Below, one piece after another: positions 23,673 to 35,164 of a DNA stretch of 64,000 bases. Both the position numbers and the translations under genes were made by a program. Each line of letters opens with the position of its first letter. Position 1 is the stretch's first letter. Source of the DNA: Anaeramoeba flamelloides (lineage: Eukaryota; Metamonada; Anaeramoebidae); contig JANTQA010000023.1 of the NCBI GenBank assembly GCA_027625915.1, positions 2,294,001 through 2,358,000 on the forward strand, written 5' to 3'. The notes beneath the pieces were generated by a model. It had not been told where the DNA came from and ran no database searches. It saw only the letters and a list, made by a program, of their open reading frames with translations.

Positions 23673-24807
23673 AAAGAAAGAGTAAAAATGAAGAAGTTGT
23701 AAAAAATGATAGAAATAAAAGAATGAAGAATGGAAAAAATAAAGAGGTTTAAAATAATTGTTGTGAGAGACCTGAAATTTTCTGGTTTAAATGAATTTGC
23801 TGATAGGTTTTATTTTGTCTTGGTCTCCTTTTTCCTAATTGCGTGTTGAGTCATGTTGGCCATTAGATATTCTCTGGTGATGTCATAGATTTTCTTTTAT
23901 GTTCATTTTCCTCAATAATTCATCTGTGTCTTTCTTTGATTATTATGTTATATTCAAAATTTTTGATTTTTTTGATTTGTTTTTATCTTTTTGTGTTTTC
24001 TGGTTTTCTCATATTTTTCACAGTACCAAATAAAGTGGCCTATGTCATCAATTTTTTTGTTACAGTATGGGCATAATTTGGAATTTATTCCCTTTTCCCA
24101 TCTATATGTGTATCTATTCAGCCCATTACAAAAGTATTTGTGTTCGATAATTGTAGTTGATGATTTCCAGTTTAAGTAGGGCTGTTTTTCTTTGATTTTT
24201 TCTGGGAACTGGCTAATATTTAGTTATTTGTTCAGTTTCCAGATTTCGTCTCCTTTGGATGAATTGGCTTTGTCTTGTATTGATTTTATGTGGACTTGAT
24301 AGAGTTTTTTCTTTATTTCAATTTTTCCTCATGTTTCCTCAACCAATACCTTCAATTTCATCCAATGCTAGGTCTTCAGTTAGGTGATCCAAATTTAGGT
24401 GTTTTAATTTCTTTATGAAATTAACTTTGCTTTTTAGGATCATATGTTGAGTGGGGTCTAGCCTGATTTCCCATTTGCGAATATACGTAGGGGTGCCCAC
24501 TTGATTTTTTATTGTGTTTTTTAATTTTTTGTTGATCCAGGTATCTATATCTTTAATATCTGTCTTGGTTAGATTAAATATGTTTAAACACACAGAACTT
24601 GGGGTAGTATGAATGCTTTGAAAAGTTGTATTTTGAGTGCATTTGATAATCTTTCATTAGCATAAATATATATATATAAATATTTTTGATAGTTATCTTT
24701 TGCCTTTTCTAGGTTTTTCTTTTATATGCTCCTTCTTGTTGAGCCATATTCCAAGGAATTTGATCTTCTTCAGAACTGTTGATTTTTCAGTTTTAAGGTA
24801 ATTTACC
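23356..24807 (-). mobile_element. 5'-truncated LINE (non-LTR retrotransposon) with decayed reverse transcriptase end
   Basis: On the minus strand, fragments of a reverse transcriptase C-terminal part are readable: KKIKFLGIWLNKKEHIK (about 24770-24715), then in another frame a segment with RLSNALKIQLFKAFILPQ, then an open frame at 24593-24339 with TKTDIKDIDTWINKKLK, and finally the zinc-finger signature CPYCNKKIDDIGHFIWYC (about 24080-24020), the CCHC-type knuckle at the end of many LINE proteins. Frames change at least twice and stops intervene, so it is dead. It is flanked by 15-bp target duplications matching at 13 of 15 positions (23341-23355 AAAAATTGTATTGGT; 24808-24822 AAAAATTATTTTGGT). 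The 3' end carries a duplicated segment of about 165 bp. Confidence 0.8.
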
Positions 24808-25219
24808 AAAAATTATTTTGGTAAATTTGTTGAAATTTCACCAACAATTGTTGATCTATTAAATGATAAGATACCATCAACTAATTGTATATGATTTTTT
24901 CTATTTAACTGAATCAACATTAAAATCCTGTCAAACATTGAAAAAAAAATTCCAGATCTAACAAAACACATTACGTAACTGGAAAAAAGGAAATGAAAAC
25001 AAGACAAAAAAGACAAAAAATGAAATACTAGTTTGTAAAATGAAAATTATTTCCAAATTCAATGTAAAATGCATTATTGTTATTCTTTAAACTGTTTAAA
25101 CTTTGCCAAATTTTTGGAATTTAGTTTATTTAGGTTATCATATTTCCTAAATCAAAATGTTATGCAGATCATCATATTCTCTTTTTTTTGATTGTTGATT
25201 TTTTAAAAATAACTCAATT

Positions 25220-25642
25220 GTCCGGAAAAAAAAGTTCAACAAGATTTTGAATTGGGAACCTTAATAGAACCTGAAAACAAAAAGTAAAATCAATAAAAAG
25301 AAGAAACAAATTAACTTCAAAGAATAACCCATTATATTCTTTTCAATTGAATTAACAAATAAAATTTAAATCTACTTTGATTAATGAAATTGTAGATGTC
25401 GTTTTTGGAGATTCTCAGAAATAGTCAAATTTTTCCAACAAATTTTTAATAATAGATCAATAAAAGAAAAACTCCATATCAAAAGATAGTATTATAATAA
25501 AAAAAAAACATTTTATTGTGTTGAATCCTCCATTTTATTTTTAATTATTTATTTTTTCTTTTATAAATTATACTTTGTTTTCATTTTCAGTTCTATTAAG
25601 GTTCCCAATTAAAAATCTTGTTGAACTTTTTTTTATTGTTTG
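25220..25642. mobile_element. TIR element (GTTCAACAAGATTTT family), copy 1
   Basis: The left arm contains AAAAGTTCAACAAGATTTT and GGGAACCTTAATAGAAC; the right arm is the reverse complement (GTTCTATTAAGGTTCCCAAT, AAAATCTTGTTGAACTTTT). Arms are about 55 bp. The interior is shared with 48836-49262. The ACAAGATTTTTAATTG core also occurs in the ends of the 500-bp family at 59992 and 63354, so the families are probably related. Confidence 0.75.
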
Positions 25643-26319
25643 ACTTTTTTTCACAAATGGTAACTTTTATTTTTGTTACTTTACAAAAACCAATTCACTT
25701 TGAGTTATTACTGTTGCCAATCTAAAGGATTTATCGATCTGTAAACCAAATATCTTTTTTGTTCTTTTTTAAAAGAATAATTTTTTTTTTAAATAATTAT
25801 ACTTTTGATCTAAACAAAATTTTTCTTTTTGGAAATATTTCTGAATTAGCCATAAAGTAATCAACTATTATACCATGGTTAATTTTTATCTCAATATTTT
25901 AGACAATTACCCAGATTTTATAGAATTATAGTGATTGATATCAATATCACAATTTTACAATATTAATCGTAATATTATTGATTATCACGATTTTCTATAA
26001 TAGTACTTTTTAAAAAAACATAATTGCGAATTTTGAAACTTTATTGTGAATTAAAAAAGATATTTTCAAATTCATTATTTATTGATTTATTGGAAAAGGG
26101 AGTAAATTGTCAATATTGAAACAAAAAAAAAAAGTAGGTGGGTAGATAAAATATTAAAATAAAAAGATAATTTGTAGATCCAAATTAAAAAAAAAACTGT
26201 ACTTCTATTTTCTTAGATTTAAAAGAATAGAGTTAAAATAATTGGTTTTACTCAATTATTTTGAATTAAAAAAATCTGCATTTCGTTTTTTTAAGTTTTC
26301 TAATTATTTGGAAAATCAA

Positions 26320-26600
26320 TCAAATTTCATTAGGTTTTTTTGAGGTTTCTATTTTATTTGTGAAGTGTTCTAGGTTTTTTTGAGTTTTCTATTTATTTTG
26401 GGAAAATCTATTGATTTTCGTTAGGTTTTTTTGAGTTTTCTATTTATTTGTGAAGTGTTCTAGGTTTTTTTTACTTTAGAAATAAACCGAAAATTTATTA
26501 AAATTTTCGGTTTATTTCTAAAGTAAAAAAAACCTAACGAAAATCAATAGATTTTCCCAAAATAAATAGAAAACTCAAAAAAACCTAGAACACTTAATTA
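26320..26600. repeat. foldback element with internal direct repeats
   Basis: A palindrome centred near 26501 (AGAAATAAACCGAAAATTT with its reverse) extends outward through AACGAAAATCAATAGATTTT. The left side has three partly repeated units of 'TTTTTTTGAGTTTTCTATTT' plus GTGAAGTGTTCTAGG. Related text recurs at 37136-37760. Confidence 0.65.
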
Positions 26601-27252
26601 ATAAACAGGAAAACTTCAAGAAAATGTAGGTACTCTACAGAAACTCTGAAATAATATATAACACGCCTTCTGTATATAAGACCAAATTTAGTAAACCTAA
26701 TAAAAGAATTAAATAAAAAAAATAAAATTTCTATAAATGATAAGTTTTAAAAAAACTTATACACGAACAAAAATAACGTAACACACATTATCCAGACTTA
26801 TAAATTAATTTTTATCATTCTAAATTTTTTCCCATTTCCTTTCCCATTTTTTGTTGCACAAAACCATCTAATAAAATCTCTTTTTTATTATACAAATTAT
26901 TTCTTCAATTTTTATAATATTATTTTTTAATCATATAGGATAAACTTCTTGAATAATAATGGAATTCCATTTAAAAATTCTCTTTCAAGTAAATTTAGTA
27001 ATTTCTTAAAAAAACAAATACTTTAAAAAATTAATCGCACAAAAAAAAAAATAAGTTTGAAAAAAAGAAAATTTATTTTACCAAGATTAATATTCTCATA
27101 ATAATGAGAATAAATCAAAAAAAAAACAAAAAAAAAAGATGGAGAATAAGGAATTATAAATAAAAATAAAAATAAAAATTGGAATAATGATCAATTATTT
27201 ATAATCTTTTCCAATTTTCTTCTTTCCAGAATTTAGTAATAAATCTTAATTT

Positions 27253-27435
27253 CTACATATTAATCTTGGATTTTTTCTTTTTTTTTTTTTCAAAAAGAAT
27301 TGAACACTTCTTACAAATAAACTTTTTACAATTCATACGCATTTTTTTTTCTACTTTTAAAATTAATTTTTTTTCACAGATATAACATTTAGTAATTGGT
27401 TGTAAATGTTGCTTATTTAAAATTAAATAAATCAT
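27253..27435 (-). CDS. short Cys-patterned ORF, uncertain
   Basis: A 60-codon frame from ATG 27435 with the pattern CYICEKK, then RMNCKKFICKKCS, then a poly-Lys tail. The spacing CxxC...C...CxxC resembles a shortened FYVE or treble-clef zinc finger but lacks the usual second Cys pair, so the fold is doubtful. It lies in very AT-rich, otherwise gene-free DNA and may be chance; the Lys run is encoded by a plain A tract. Confidence 0.25.
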   Translation of the reverse strand: MIYLILNKQHLQPITKCYICEKKLILKVEKKMRMNCKKFICKKCSILFEKKKKKKSKINM

Positions 27436-29971
27436 TTTTTTTAATATTATTGCTTAAAATATATCTAAAGAGCCATATTATATCCTTTGTTGGTTTGATA
27501 ACAAATATATATGATCGATTAGACCTGAATTAATTATTGAGAATCTTAAAAATTATTTTATACGTGAAGTGTATTTTGTTCTTTCTCTTTATATTAGAGG
27601 AAACCCGATTCAAATTTTTCTTAATTTTCTAAAAGACTATTAATGCAGACTTATTCAGAGTGATCTACCGAGGGGCATTTTTATAGTTAACCTTCATTTT
27701 AATTATCAATTGGCTTGTAATTGGTTCTTTAGATAATAATTGTTTGTTAGCTAATAATTTACTAACCAATAGTATCTCTAAGTTAAAATAGATTTTGAAG
27801 GTTCACTCCCTGATTTTTAGCTAAATTTTTTAATTAGGAATAAATTTGTTAAAAATTTTTTGTAATTTTCTTGGTTTTTAAATTTTTTTATAATTTATTA
27901 TTATTTTTATCGGTGGAAGAAGTATAAATTACACTCTAAATGTAATTTTATTTTAATTTGCTCAAAGTTCAATTAAGTATAAAACCATAATTTTCACGAT
28001 TGTTCAGGGGAATGACACATCCAATTTTTTTTATGTTTAAAACGCAAAAGAAAAAAATTGAAAAGAAGAAACGAAAAAAGAAAAAAGAAATAAAAAAAGA
28101 ATCATATACGAAGCAATGGGTAAAAAATCAAAAAAAAAAAAAAAAACAATGCTATCTTTAATTAAGGACTCCAAAAATCATAGTCACGATACTTTTGGTT
28201 GATATAATAATTTGATAATTGATCATGAATGTTTTTTTGGATCTTTTTTTAATAGTTATAATTTCAATTTTTTTTTTTTGATCTGATTTGCTTTTAACCT
28301 TTGGTCATTTTTAGCCTTTTAACTTTTTCGTTTTTATTTTAAATTTACTCATACTTTTGTGTTTTGGTATCTCCGATATTAGCAAGTAATCAATTGATCT
28401 TTTTTCTTTGTAACTCTTCTTCCCAAAATAAAGAAGATTCAGCAAGGGTTGAAATGGAAAACAATCAATTTTTTTTTATTTACAGAGTTACCAAAATTTT
28501 TCCATTTTTCGAATTTTTAGAATTTCAAAAATTAAAATTTGGAATCATAATATTAAAATAATTCCAATTGAATCAGTTTTTCTCAAAAATTTACAACTTG
28601 TTAAATTCACTTTGAAGAATCATTTTTCCAAAAAAAAATTTAAAATTATTTTATTCTGATTTTCATGTAATCAAAAACAATAATTTTTATTAGTTACTAA
28701 AACTCTATTAAAAAAAAAAAAGAATCTTTTGATTCCATTTCAAAGTAAAAAAATACTTATCGGGAATAAATTGAAAAGTACTCAGGACTGAAGAAAAGAT
28801 GATGAAAACTCAAATCACATTAGGAAAAACCTCAAATATTTATTTTTCTAAGAAATATAAAATTCATTTTGAAAATAAAAAAATAAATTATTAATTATTA
28901 AATTTTGAGAATGGTGTGATTCCATTAAAAACTGAACCTAAACAAGAAATAAGTTGAGGCTTAACATTGAAAAAAATAAGAATCATTTGATTCCATAGAA
29001 TCAAAAAAAGAATTAATTGAGGTATTTTTCTAAAAAAAAAAATAAAACTTGGAACTCTGATATGTTGATGTTTAAAAATATTCTCCAAAATTAATGAATG
29101 TTTTTTGAGATAGAATTTTCTAATTTGATCCTTCATTTTACGAATTTATTTTTTAATAATAAAACTTTAAGAAATTAATATCTATTTATTTATCTTTTAT
29201 TACCTGTTTCTTTGATCGATTGATGTATAAGTCTTCTAGAAAAAAAAAAAAAACAATTTTTAATTGGATACATAGATATAGTTTTCTGTGTATGTTATTT
29301 TGACATCAGTATAAAAATTTCTTAGTATTTAGTAGATTTTATCAGTATTGTACACTAATAGGGTTTACATTCAATAAAAACGTACTTTAATTTTTGGCTT
29401 GTATTCAGTAAATGTTAATCCCTTAGATGATGTGAAATTCAAATACCAGTATTAAACCCTTTTAAAAATGAACTGAAGTTGGTTACTGGGGTTTTAAATA
29501 CATCACCCTAATCTGCAAATATAAATAAACCCCTTTCCAAAAATCAACAAAAACCTCTTATGTCACCACCGTTTCAAGTCCCCAACCAAATCGCCCTTCA
29601 AATCGCAAGACATAACAAGCCAAATTTCTTTTTAGGATCCAACCAACAAAAATAAGAAATTAGACAACAAGGACTGCCTTTTCTGATGAAAAAGATGAAA
29701 TTGTTGATAAAAAAACTCCTGAAAAAGTTCTATAACCTTAGTAAATTTTATTAACTGAGAATTTCTTTTACAAAAAATGGTAAATTTTCATAATCCCAAG
29801 AATTTTACAATTCTTTTATATCAGAGCAAAATCTTTCTTAAACAATTTACTTATTTCCATTTCAAACTCATAAACACAAAAAAATTTCCCAAGCTGTTCT
29901 AAATCTTTTTTATAGTTACTTTTACAAGTTTGAAATGTTTTTATATTTGAACTTATCTGAAAATTCCTTAA
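27436..29971. other. repeat-rich spacer
   Basis: Contains diverged parts of the TATAG-GTGATCA element (27650-27900 and 29095-29340; for example CTAATTTGATCCTTCATTTTAC, and TTGATGTATAAGTCTTC followed by a site without the CAGTCAG MITE), and a fragment of the family at 49320 (28190-28470). A less AT-rich stretch at 29480-29720 has no readable exon. No gene is recognised. Confidence 0.5.
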
Positions 29972-30083
29972 GGGAGTAGCCACGGTAAAGAAAAATTTTT
30001 CACTTTTTTGCAATTCTGAAGAGGATCAGAAAATAACATTTTTTACTCTGGTTGTATCTCATTGATTTTTATTATTTAAAGTA

Positions 30084-30558
30084 CAGTCGTGTAACTAACC
30101 CGTGTTTTTTATTTTAACCCATTACTAAAATTTAACTCATGCAAAAAATATTGGCTGACTCTAGAAATAAAAGAAACAAATCAATGGGATGACAACAGTA
30201 TATAAACAAGAAATAGGGTACTTTAAATAAATTTTAAAAAAGAATTATGAAGATACTTGAAGATTAAAATGTAATTTTTTCATAAAAAAATGAGCAAAAT
30301 TTCATTTTTTGAATTTTTATAAAAAAATCATTTAATCTCACAAATTTTGTAAATATGATGAAATTTTTGAAACAAAAGCATTTAATATAATTGAGCCATT
30401 TTGATTAATCAAAGATCTAACCTCTAAAGTCAATTTGGTTCTGAATCAAGAATCTATAAGTGATTTCTGGTCTTCCAATACCCAAGTCTGAAAAAAAAAC
30501 ACCAGTTAAATTTTAGTAATGGGTTAAAGGTTGTCTGAACGGGTTATTTCCACCACTG
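30084..30558. mobile_element. CAGTCGTG MITE, TA-flanked
   Basis: The left end CAGTCGTGTAACTAACCCGT and the right end (ACGGGTTATTTCCACCACTG) pair with gaps. Longer inner inverted blocks follow (TAACCCATTACTAAAATTTA and its reverse TAAATTTTAGTAATGGGTTA). TA lies on both sides. No coding content. This is a typical Tc1/mariner-derived MITE. Confidence 0.75.
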
Positions 30559-30611
30559 TAATTCATTCATTAGATTTTTTAAATTTTTTTTTCAATGTCT
30601 CAAAGAAATTT

Positions 30612-30702
30612 CCACAATAGAATGTTGAGTTGAATTGCAAAAAATAGTGTTTTGAATGTTGAATGACTTATCTTTTATCCTTCTCTCAACATTCTATTGT
30701 GG
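30612..30702. repeat. small inverted repeat
   Basis: CCACAATAGAATGTTGAG and its exact reverse complement CTCAACATTCTATTGTGG enclose about 55 bases; probably a miniature element. Confidence 0.7.
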
Positions 30703-31064
30703 CATTTAATTTTTTCATTTTTTATTTTAACATCATTTTTGAGATTTTTTTAATCCAGACAAGATAAAGCAATTAGAAATATTTTTTTATTAGTGGCATT
30801 TGGGATTAATGGATTTTGTTTAAAAAGAACAACAACATTACAATTGAAAGAATCATAAAAGAAAACATGAATGGGACTTAATAAGCTAGAAGGATTTCAC
30901 AATTAGAATAATTAAGCCAAATTATTACTTGTTAGGATTTCAAACACTTGGATTTGGTGGAATTGGAGAAGTGAATATGATTATATGTTATCAAAGTTTA
31001 AACCACAAAATAACTATCAGTTTTATTCAAAGAATCTGAAATTCTCTTCAAGCAAAAAAAAAAC

Positions 31065-31617
31065 TAAACCGCATTCCAAAAATTTGGACACATCAGAAAA
31101 TCAAAAAAAGGCAAAATAAAACTCAATTTATTATATTTTCCCAAACGTAATATAAAACTATATTTAAATAACATAGTATTAATGGTTTTTTAAGTAATCA
31201 TTTTAATCCAAATATAAGAAAAAACAATATTCAATAAAAAATCAAAACAAGTCTATCCAAAAAAATGAAACAAGCTGAAATGAAAGAGTTTGAACAAAAA
31301 ATATATTGGTAGATTTGTTAAAATTACACCAACAATGGTTGATCGATCAAATGATAAGATACTATGCACCGGTTGTATGTGGATTTTTCAATTTTTGAAA
31401 CTCAACACCAACATTATATCAACCATCTATAAAAAAATTTCAGATCTAACTAAACAGATTAAGTAACTTGGAAAAATTGAAAATGAAAACAAAAACAAAA
31501 AATCCAAAAAATGAAATAGTTTTGTGAATCCAAATTAATTTCCAATTGGATGTAAATCATGTCATTGCTATTTTTACAACTGTTTAAAATGTGTCCAAAT
31601 TAATGGAATTAAGTTTA
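31065..31617. mobile_element. TIR MITE (CCAAAAATTTGGACAC family), uninterrupted copy
   Basis: Ends TAAACCGCATTCCAAAAATT and, reversed, TAAACTTAATTCCATTAATT, each followed by TGGACAC. It aligns with both parts of the LINE-split copy at 23123-25127 and serves as its empty-site reference. Non-coding. Confidence 0.78.
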
Positions 31618-31623
31618 TTTTAA

Positions 31624-32829
31624 GGGGATAAGTAGATTTTTCATTTTTTGAGTGCCACCATTTATGTGAAACTGAATTATTCAAATCCTTTCTTTTGCCA
31701 AATACATTGATATTTTCATAAATACTAGAGTGGAATATATTCTAGTATAAGATATTTTCATACCAACAAAAAAACGCAAATCAAAAAAATGAAAAAAGTG
31801 ATCAAAAAAAAATAAATAAAAATCATTTATTACTTGATCTTATCTATAAAATTTTACACAATTACTTATTCTTTATTTGATTTTATTTTTAATTCTTTAT
31901 GAAAATTCTTTTAATTGTAAAATGTTTGAGAAACAAATTACTTTTTGGTTCTAAAGAATTTCCAAAATGAATTCAAAAATCAATTTTTCATCTAATTCAT
32001 CTAATTCTAGTTTTGTTTCAGAAAATGTGATATTTTTTCAATTCTTCTTCAGAAATAAAGATTTATTGAATGGATTAATTTTGATTTTATAATTTATTTA
32101 TTTTCCATTAAAATGAGAACTCAAAAAAATTCTGAATCTGATTGAAATTTGTTATTGAATTTCTGAATTATTTTGATTTGAATCTTTTGTAACTGTTTTT
32201 TGATTCCAAGAATTCAACTCCTTTATTTTAATTTTTGAAATAGTATTCCTCGTTTTGGCTTCGTTTGAGAAAAATATTTTAAAAAAGAATTTTGAAAGCA
32301 AATTTTTCAGAAAAGGTTTTTTAAAATAATAATAAATAGTAATGGGGCGAGAAATTCTTTGAAAAAAATAAATAGTTTGTATTCATGCAAACTAAGAATA
32401 TAAATAAAACCAATCTTTGAAAATAGGCTTTTATCGATTTTTTTTTTTTTCATTCTTGATTTCAACAAATTTATTTGGAATGGTGATCTTTTGTGTTTGG
32501 TCTTCTAAAAGAAAATATTTGTTTCAAATGCACACCTTTTCAGGTATATTTTGTTGGTTTACTGTTTGGTTAATTTCGATCATTGGTATAAACACATTTC
32601 TAGATCCAAAACAAAATAAATAAAACCAAAAATTGAATCAAAAAAAAATGTACAAAAAATTCAAAAAATTTAAGATTCAACTCTGAATTACTTTGATTCC
32701 ATTCACGAATAGACTAGTGGATGGTGTTTTGGTTCCAAAGTTTCAATATCTGGTGGCACTCAAAAAAATATTTTTCAGTAATGTTTCCACAATTAAAAAT
32801 TTTCAAAATGGTAAAATGTACTTACTTCC
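31624..32829 (+). mobile_element. TTAA-flanked non-autonomous element, best copy
   Basis: Flanked by TTAA at 31620-31623 and 32830-32833. Terminal repeats are GGGGATAAGTAGAT and, reversed, GGAAGTAAGTACAT; inner inverted blocks TTTTTTGAGTGCCACC and GGTGGCACTCAAAAAA are exact complements. It aligns with 14375-15600. The 68-codon open frame at 32417-32623 is not kept in the other copy, so no protein is supported. Confidence 0.7.
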
Positions 32830-33027
32830 TTAATAAAAAAAAAAAAAAAATTATTTTATCAATATAATCTCAATTTTTAAATTGTTGAACATTACTAAAA
32901 AAAAAATATCAAATAATTTTTTTAAAATAAAATTTTTAGAGAATCTACGATCACACGACACTAAAATAAAATGTTCTTATCTCATCTCTCTCAAATTTTT
33001 ATCATGTCTTATGGTGTAGCTACCCCC

Positions 33028-33494
33028 TTAAAGCATTTGTTTTTTTGAAAAATTTAATGCAAATTTCTATTGAAAATTTTTTATTGCTTTAGTTTAAGTT
33101 TTTTTTATCTTTGAAAAATGTAATTTTTTAGCCAATTTCTTCAGAATGAATATTCTTTCTGATAAGAGAATGTAAAATAACACCATAACTCAACACTTTC
33201 CAAGGTGTGAACATTGTCCTTAAGAAACTTAAAATGAAATAATGTAAAAAATCTATTCACTTTTTTTAATGATTTAAGTCTTCCATACCTTTGAAACACT
33301 TTCAGACAATTTACGAACCTTTCGAACTTTTTCAAACTATATTAAAGAGGAAATTCATTCTAAAAGTGATAAGCATTACAAGAGCCATTTATTTTACTTG
33401 ACGAAATACTTGAATTGAAAATCATTTTTTTTTAATAAAAGTTTTTCCAAAAACAAAAATTAAATTTTATTCATATTAAAACTAAAACAACAAG
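33028..33494. promoter_or_regulatory. upstream region of CWC25
   Basis: 467 bases between the TTAA-flanked patch and CWC25. A 64-codon minus-strand open frame (33141-33335) reads like protein but has no ATG and no family. No TATA or other element can be named with confidence in this AT-rich setting. Confidence 0.3.
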
Positions 33495-34874
33495 ATGGCA
33501 AAAAAAAAGACAATGGGTTTTCTTTCGATGAAGAACTTTCATCCTTCTACTAATCGTAATCGGGAAAAGATACGATTAGCAGAGGAAAGAACACGTGCAC
33601 GTAAAAAGCGTAACATTGAGCTTGAGCAACAATTAGAAATCGAGATCGAATTGGAAAGGATGAAAAGTTTGTATAGCGGAGGAAAGGTCTCCGAAAAGCT
33701 CGACTGGATGTACGATGTCCCTGTTGGTGTGATTGATTCAAAAAAAACAAAACAAGAGCAGGAAGAAAAACAACAAGAGCAATATTTAGTTGGCAAAACA
33801 GCGACGCTCAAAGGCGACAAAGAAGAACTGGAAGACAAATTTAGCAATAGCACACAAAAAAAAGAAGTAGCCGAAGATGACGAAGAAGAAGAAGAACCGC
33901 AATTGTCTCAGAAAGAGTTAATGAGAAAGATCAAAGGTGATCCATATCTTTTAATCAAGCAGAAGGAACAAGAGCAACTCAACTCAATCTTAAATAACCC
34001 GCTTCGGCTAATGGCACTCAAAAAGCTTTGGGAAAAAGAAAAGATGGAATTAGAAAAAAAAAAGAAATCAAAAAAAAAGCATAAAAAAAAGAAGCACAAA
34101 CACAAACATAAGCACAGTCACAAGCACAAATCAAAACACAAATCCAAACACAAGCACAAAGAAAAAGAAAAAGAGAAAGATCGACATAAAAAAAAAAATA
34201 AGCACCGACATAGTAACCGAGATCAAAAAAATCATAGCCAAGAAAAACTTGAGGATCAAAATAAAAGAGAAAAGGAAAAGTCAAAGCATAAATCAAAAAA
34301 TAAACATAAAAATAAGCACAAGCACAGATCTAAAGATAAACATAAATCAAAAAATAACCAGAAACACAAAAAGTCAGAGAATGAAAAAGAAAGAATTCAA
34401 AACGATAATTCTCGAAAGCGTGCCTATGAAGAAAAAGAACAAAAAGTTTCAAACTTTTCTCAAAAAACACAAAAAAATATAGGTGGAACAACATTTGAAT
34501 TAAATTTAAATGGGTTTCATAAAACGAATAATAGTGTAAATGTTAATTCAAACGTTGAAATGCAAGATAAAGATAAAGATAAAAATCAAAATCAAAATCA
34601 AAATCATACGCGAAAAAAAAGAAGGACCAAAATGTCTGAAAAGGAAAAGCAATTAAAAATTGCCCAAATGATGCAAAATGCACAATCAATTGAGAAAACA
34701 AGATCAAGTATACAAAAAACACTTTCGGAAGATAAAAATAATGATAAAGGATTTAATGATTATCAACAAAATCCTAAATTTTTGAAAGAATTGAATAAGT
34801 TGGCCTATACAGATCCAAACAATTCACTTGCTAAACAGTTGCAAAGAAGAAGTAATAGAATCATGAAAAATTAA
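33495..34874 (+). CDS. CWC25: CWC25-like pre-mRNA splicing factor
   Basis: An intronless 459-residue protein. The N-terminal Cir_N-type region (FLSMKNFHPSTNRNREKIR, residues 9-27, then AEERTRARKKR and a charged helix) leads to EKLDWMY (67-73), the hallmark of CWC25 (EKLDWMYQGP in animals). A second conserved block, KGDPYLLIKQKEQEQ with LNNPLRL (about 146-173), matches EDPLFIIRKKEEE and LNNPVKM of the family. From about residue 185 to 330 it is a low-complexity Lys/His/Ser region (KHKHKHSHKHKSKHKSKH) comparable to, but longer than, the basic tail of human CWC25. The C-terminus has MSEKEKQLKIAQMMQNAQ, the conserved end motif. CWC25 joins the spliceosome around the first catalytic step. The start at 33495 was chosen as the first ATG; MGFL at 33513 is an alternative. 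Stop TAA. Confidence 0.92.
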   Translation: MAKKKTMGFLSMKNFHPSTNRNREKIRLAEERTRARKKRNIELEQQLEIEIELERMKSLYSGGKVSEKLDWMYDVPVGVIDSKKTKQEQEEKQQEQYLVGKTATLKGDKEELEDKFSNSTQKKEVAEDDEEEEEPQLSQKELMRKIKGDPYLLIKQKEQEQLNSILNNPLRLMALKKLWEKEKMELEKKKKSKKKHKKKKHKHKHKHSHKHKSKHKSKHKHKEKEKEKDRHKKKNKHRHSNRDQKNHSQEKLEDQNKREKEKSKHKSKNKHKNKHKHRSKDKHKSKNNQKHKKSENEKERIQNDNSRKRAYEEKEQKVSNFSQKTQKNIGGTTFELNLNGFHKTNNSVNVNSNVEMQDKDKDKNQNQNQNHTRKKRRTKMSEKEKQLKIAQMMQNAQSIEKTRSSIQKTLSEDKNNDKGFNDYQQNPKFLKELNKLAYTDPNNSLAKQLQRRSNRIMKN

Positions 34875-35164
34875 GAAAAAAGAATGGTGGGATCCAATTG
34901 CTTGCTGTATAAATTATTTTATAATTTATTCATTATTTCAATTATATTTCCATTTATATTTATCATACTTTTATGTTTTTATTTTAATTATTCTAAGATT
35001 TAAATATTTTTTTAAAGTTTTCCGTTTTAATAAAAAATTAAAAAAGTTTTCAAAAAAATTATTAGAACATATTTCTATTTTTATTTTCATTTGATCATAA
35101 ACTATTTTTGTTTTATTCATTAAGATATTTTCAGAAAAAGGTTCAAAAAAAAAAATAATAATGT

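Larger units (their letters stand above)
23123..25127. mobile_element. TIR MITE (CCAAAAATTTGGACAC family) split by a LINE
   Basis: Ends TAAACCCCACTCCAAAAATT and, reversed, TAAACTAAATTCCAAAAATT. The two parts (23123-23355 and 24823-25127, together about 538 bp) align end to end with the uninterrupted 553-bp copy at 31065-31617. The gap is exactly the LINE fragment plus one target duplication. TA at the ends suggests a Tc1/mariner-type MITE. Confidence 0.75.
29972..33027. mobile_element. possible 3-kb TTAA-flanked composite
   Basis: Left end TTAA|GGGAGTAGCCAC and right end GTAGCTACCCCC|TTAA are inverted repeats with TTAA on both sides. Inside lie a Tc1-type MITE (30084-30558), a small inverted repeat (30612-30702), a full TIR MITE (31065-31617) and a complete smaller TTAA element (31624-32829). 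It may be one host element loaded with later insertions, or two unrelated half-elements; the pairing is inferred. Confidence 0.45.

Noticed and set aside
32417-32623. 68-codon hydrophobic ORF
   Set aside because: Lies in a TTAA element; the reading is not kept in the copy at 14375-15600.
33141-33335. Minus-strand 64-codon frame upstream of CWC25
   Set aside because: Protein-like but has no ATG, no splice context and no family.
33539-34296. Minus-strand open frames opposite CWC25
   Set aside because: Ser/Phe/Cys-rich mirror readings of the Lys/His-rich coding strand; no family.
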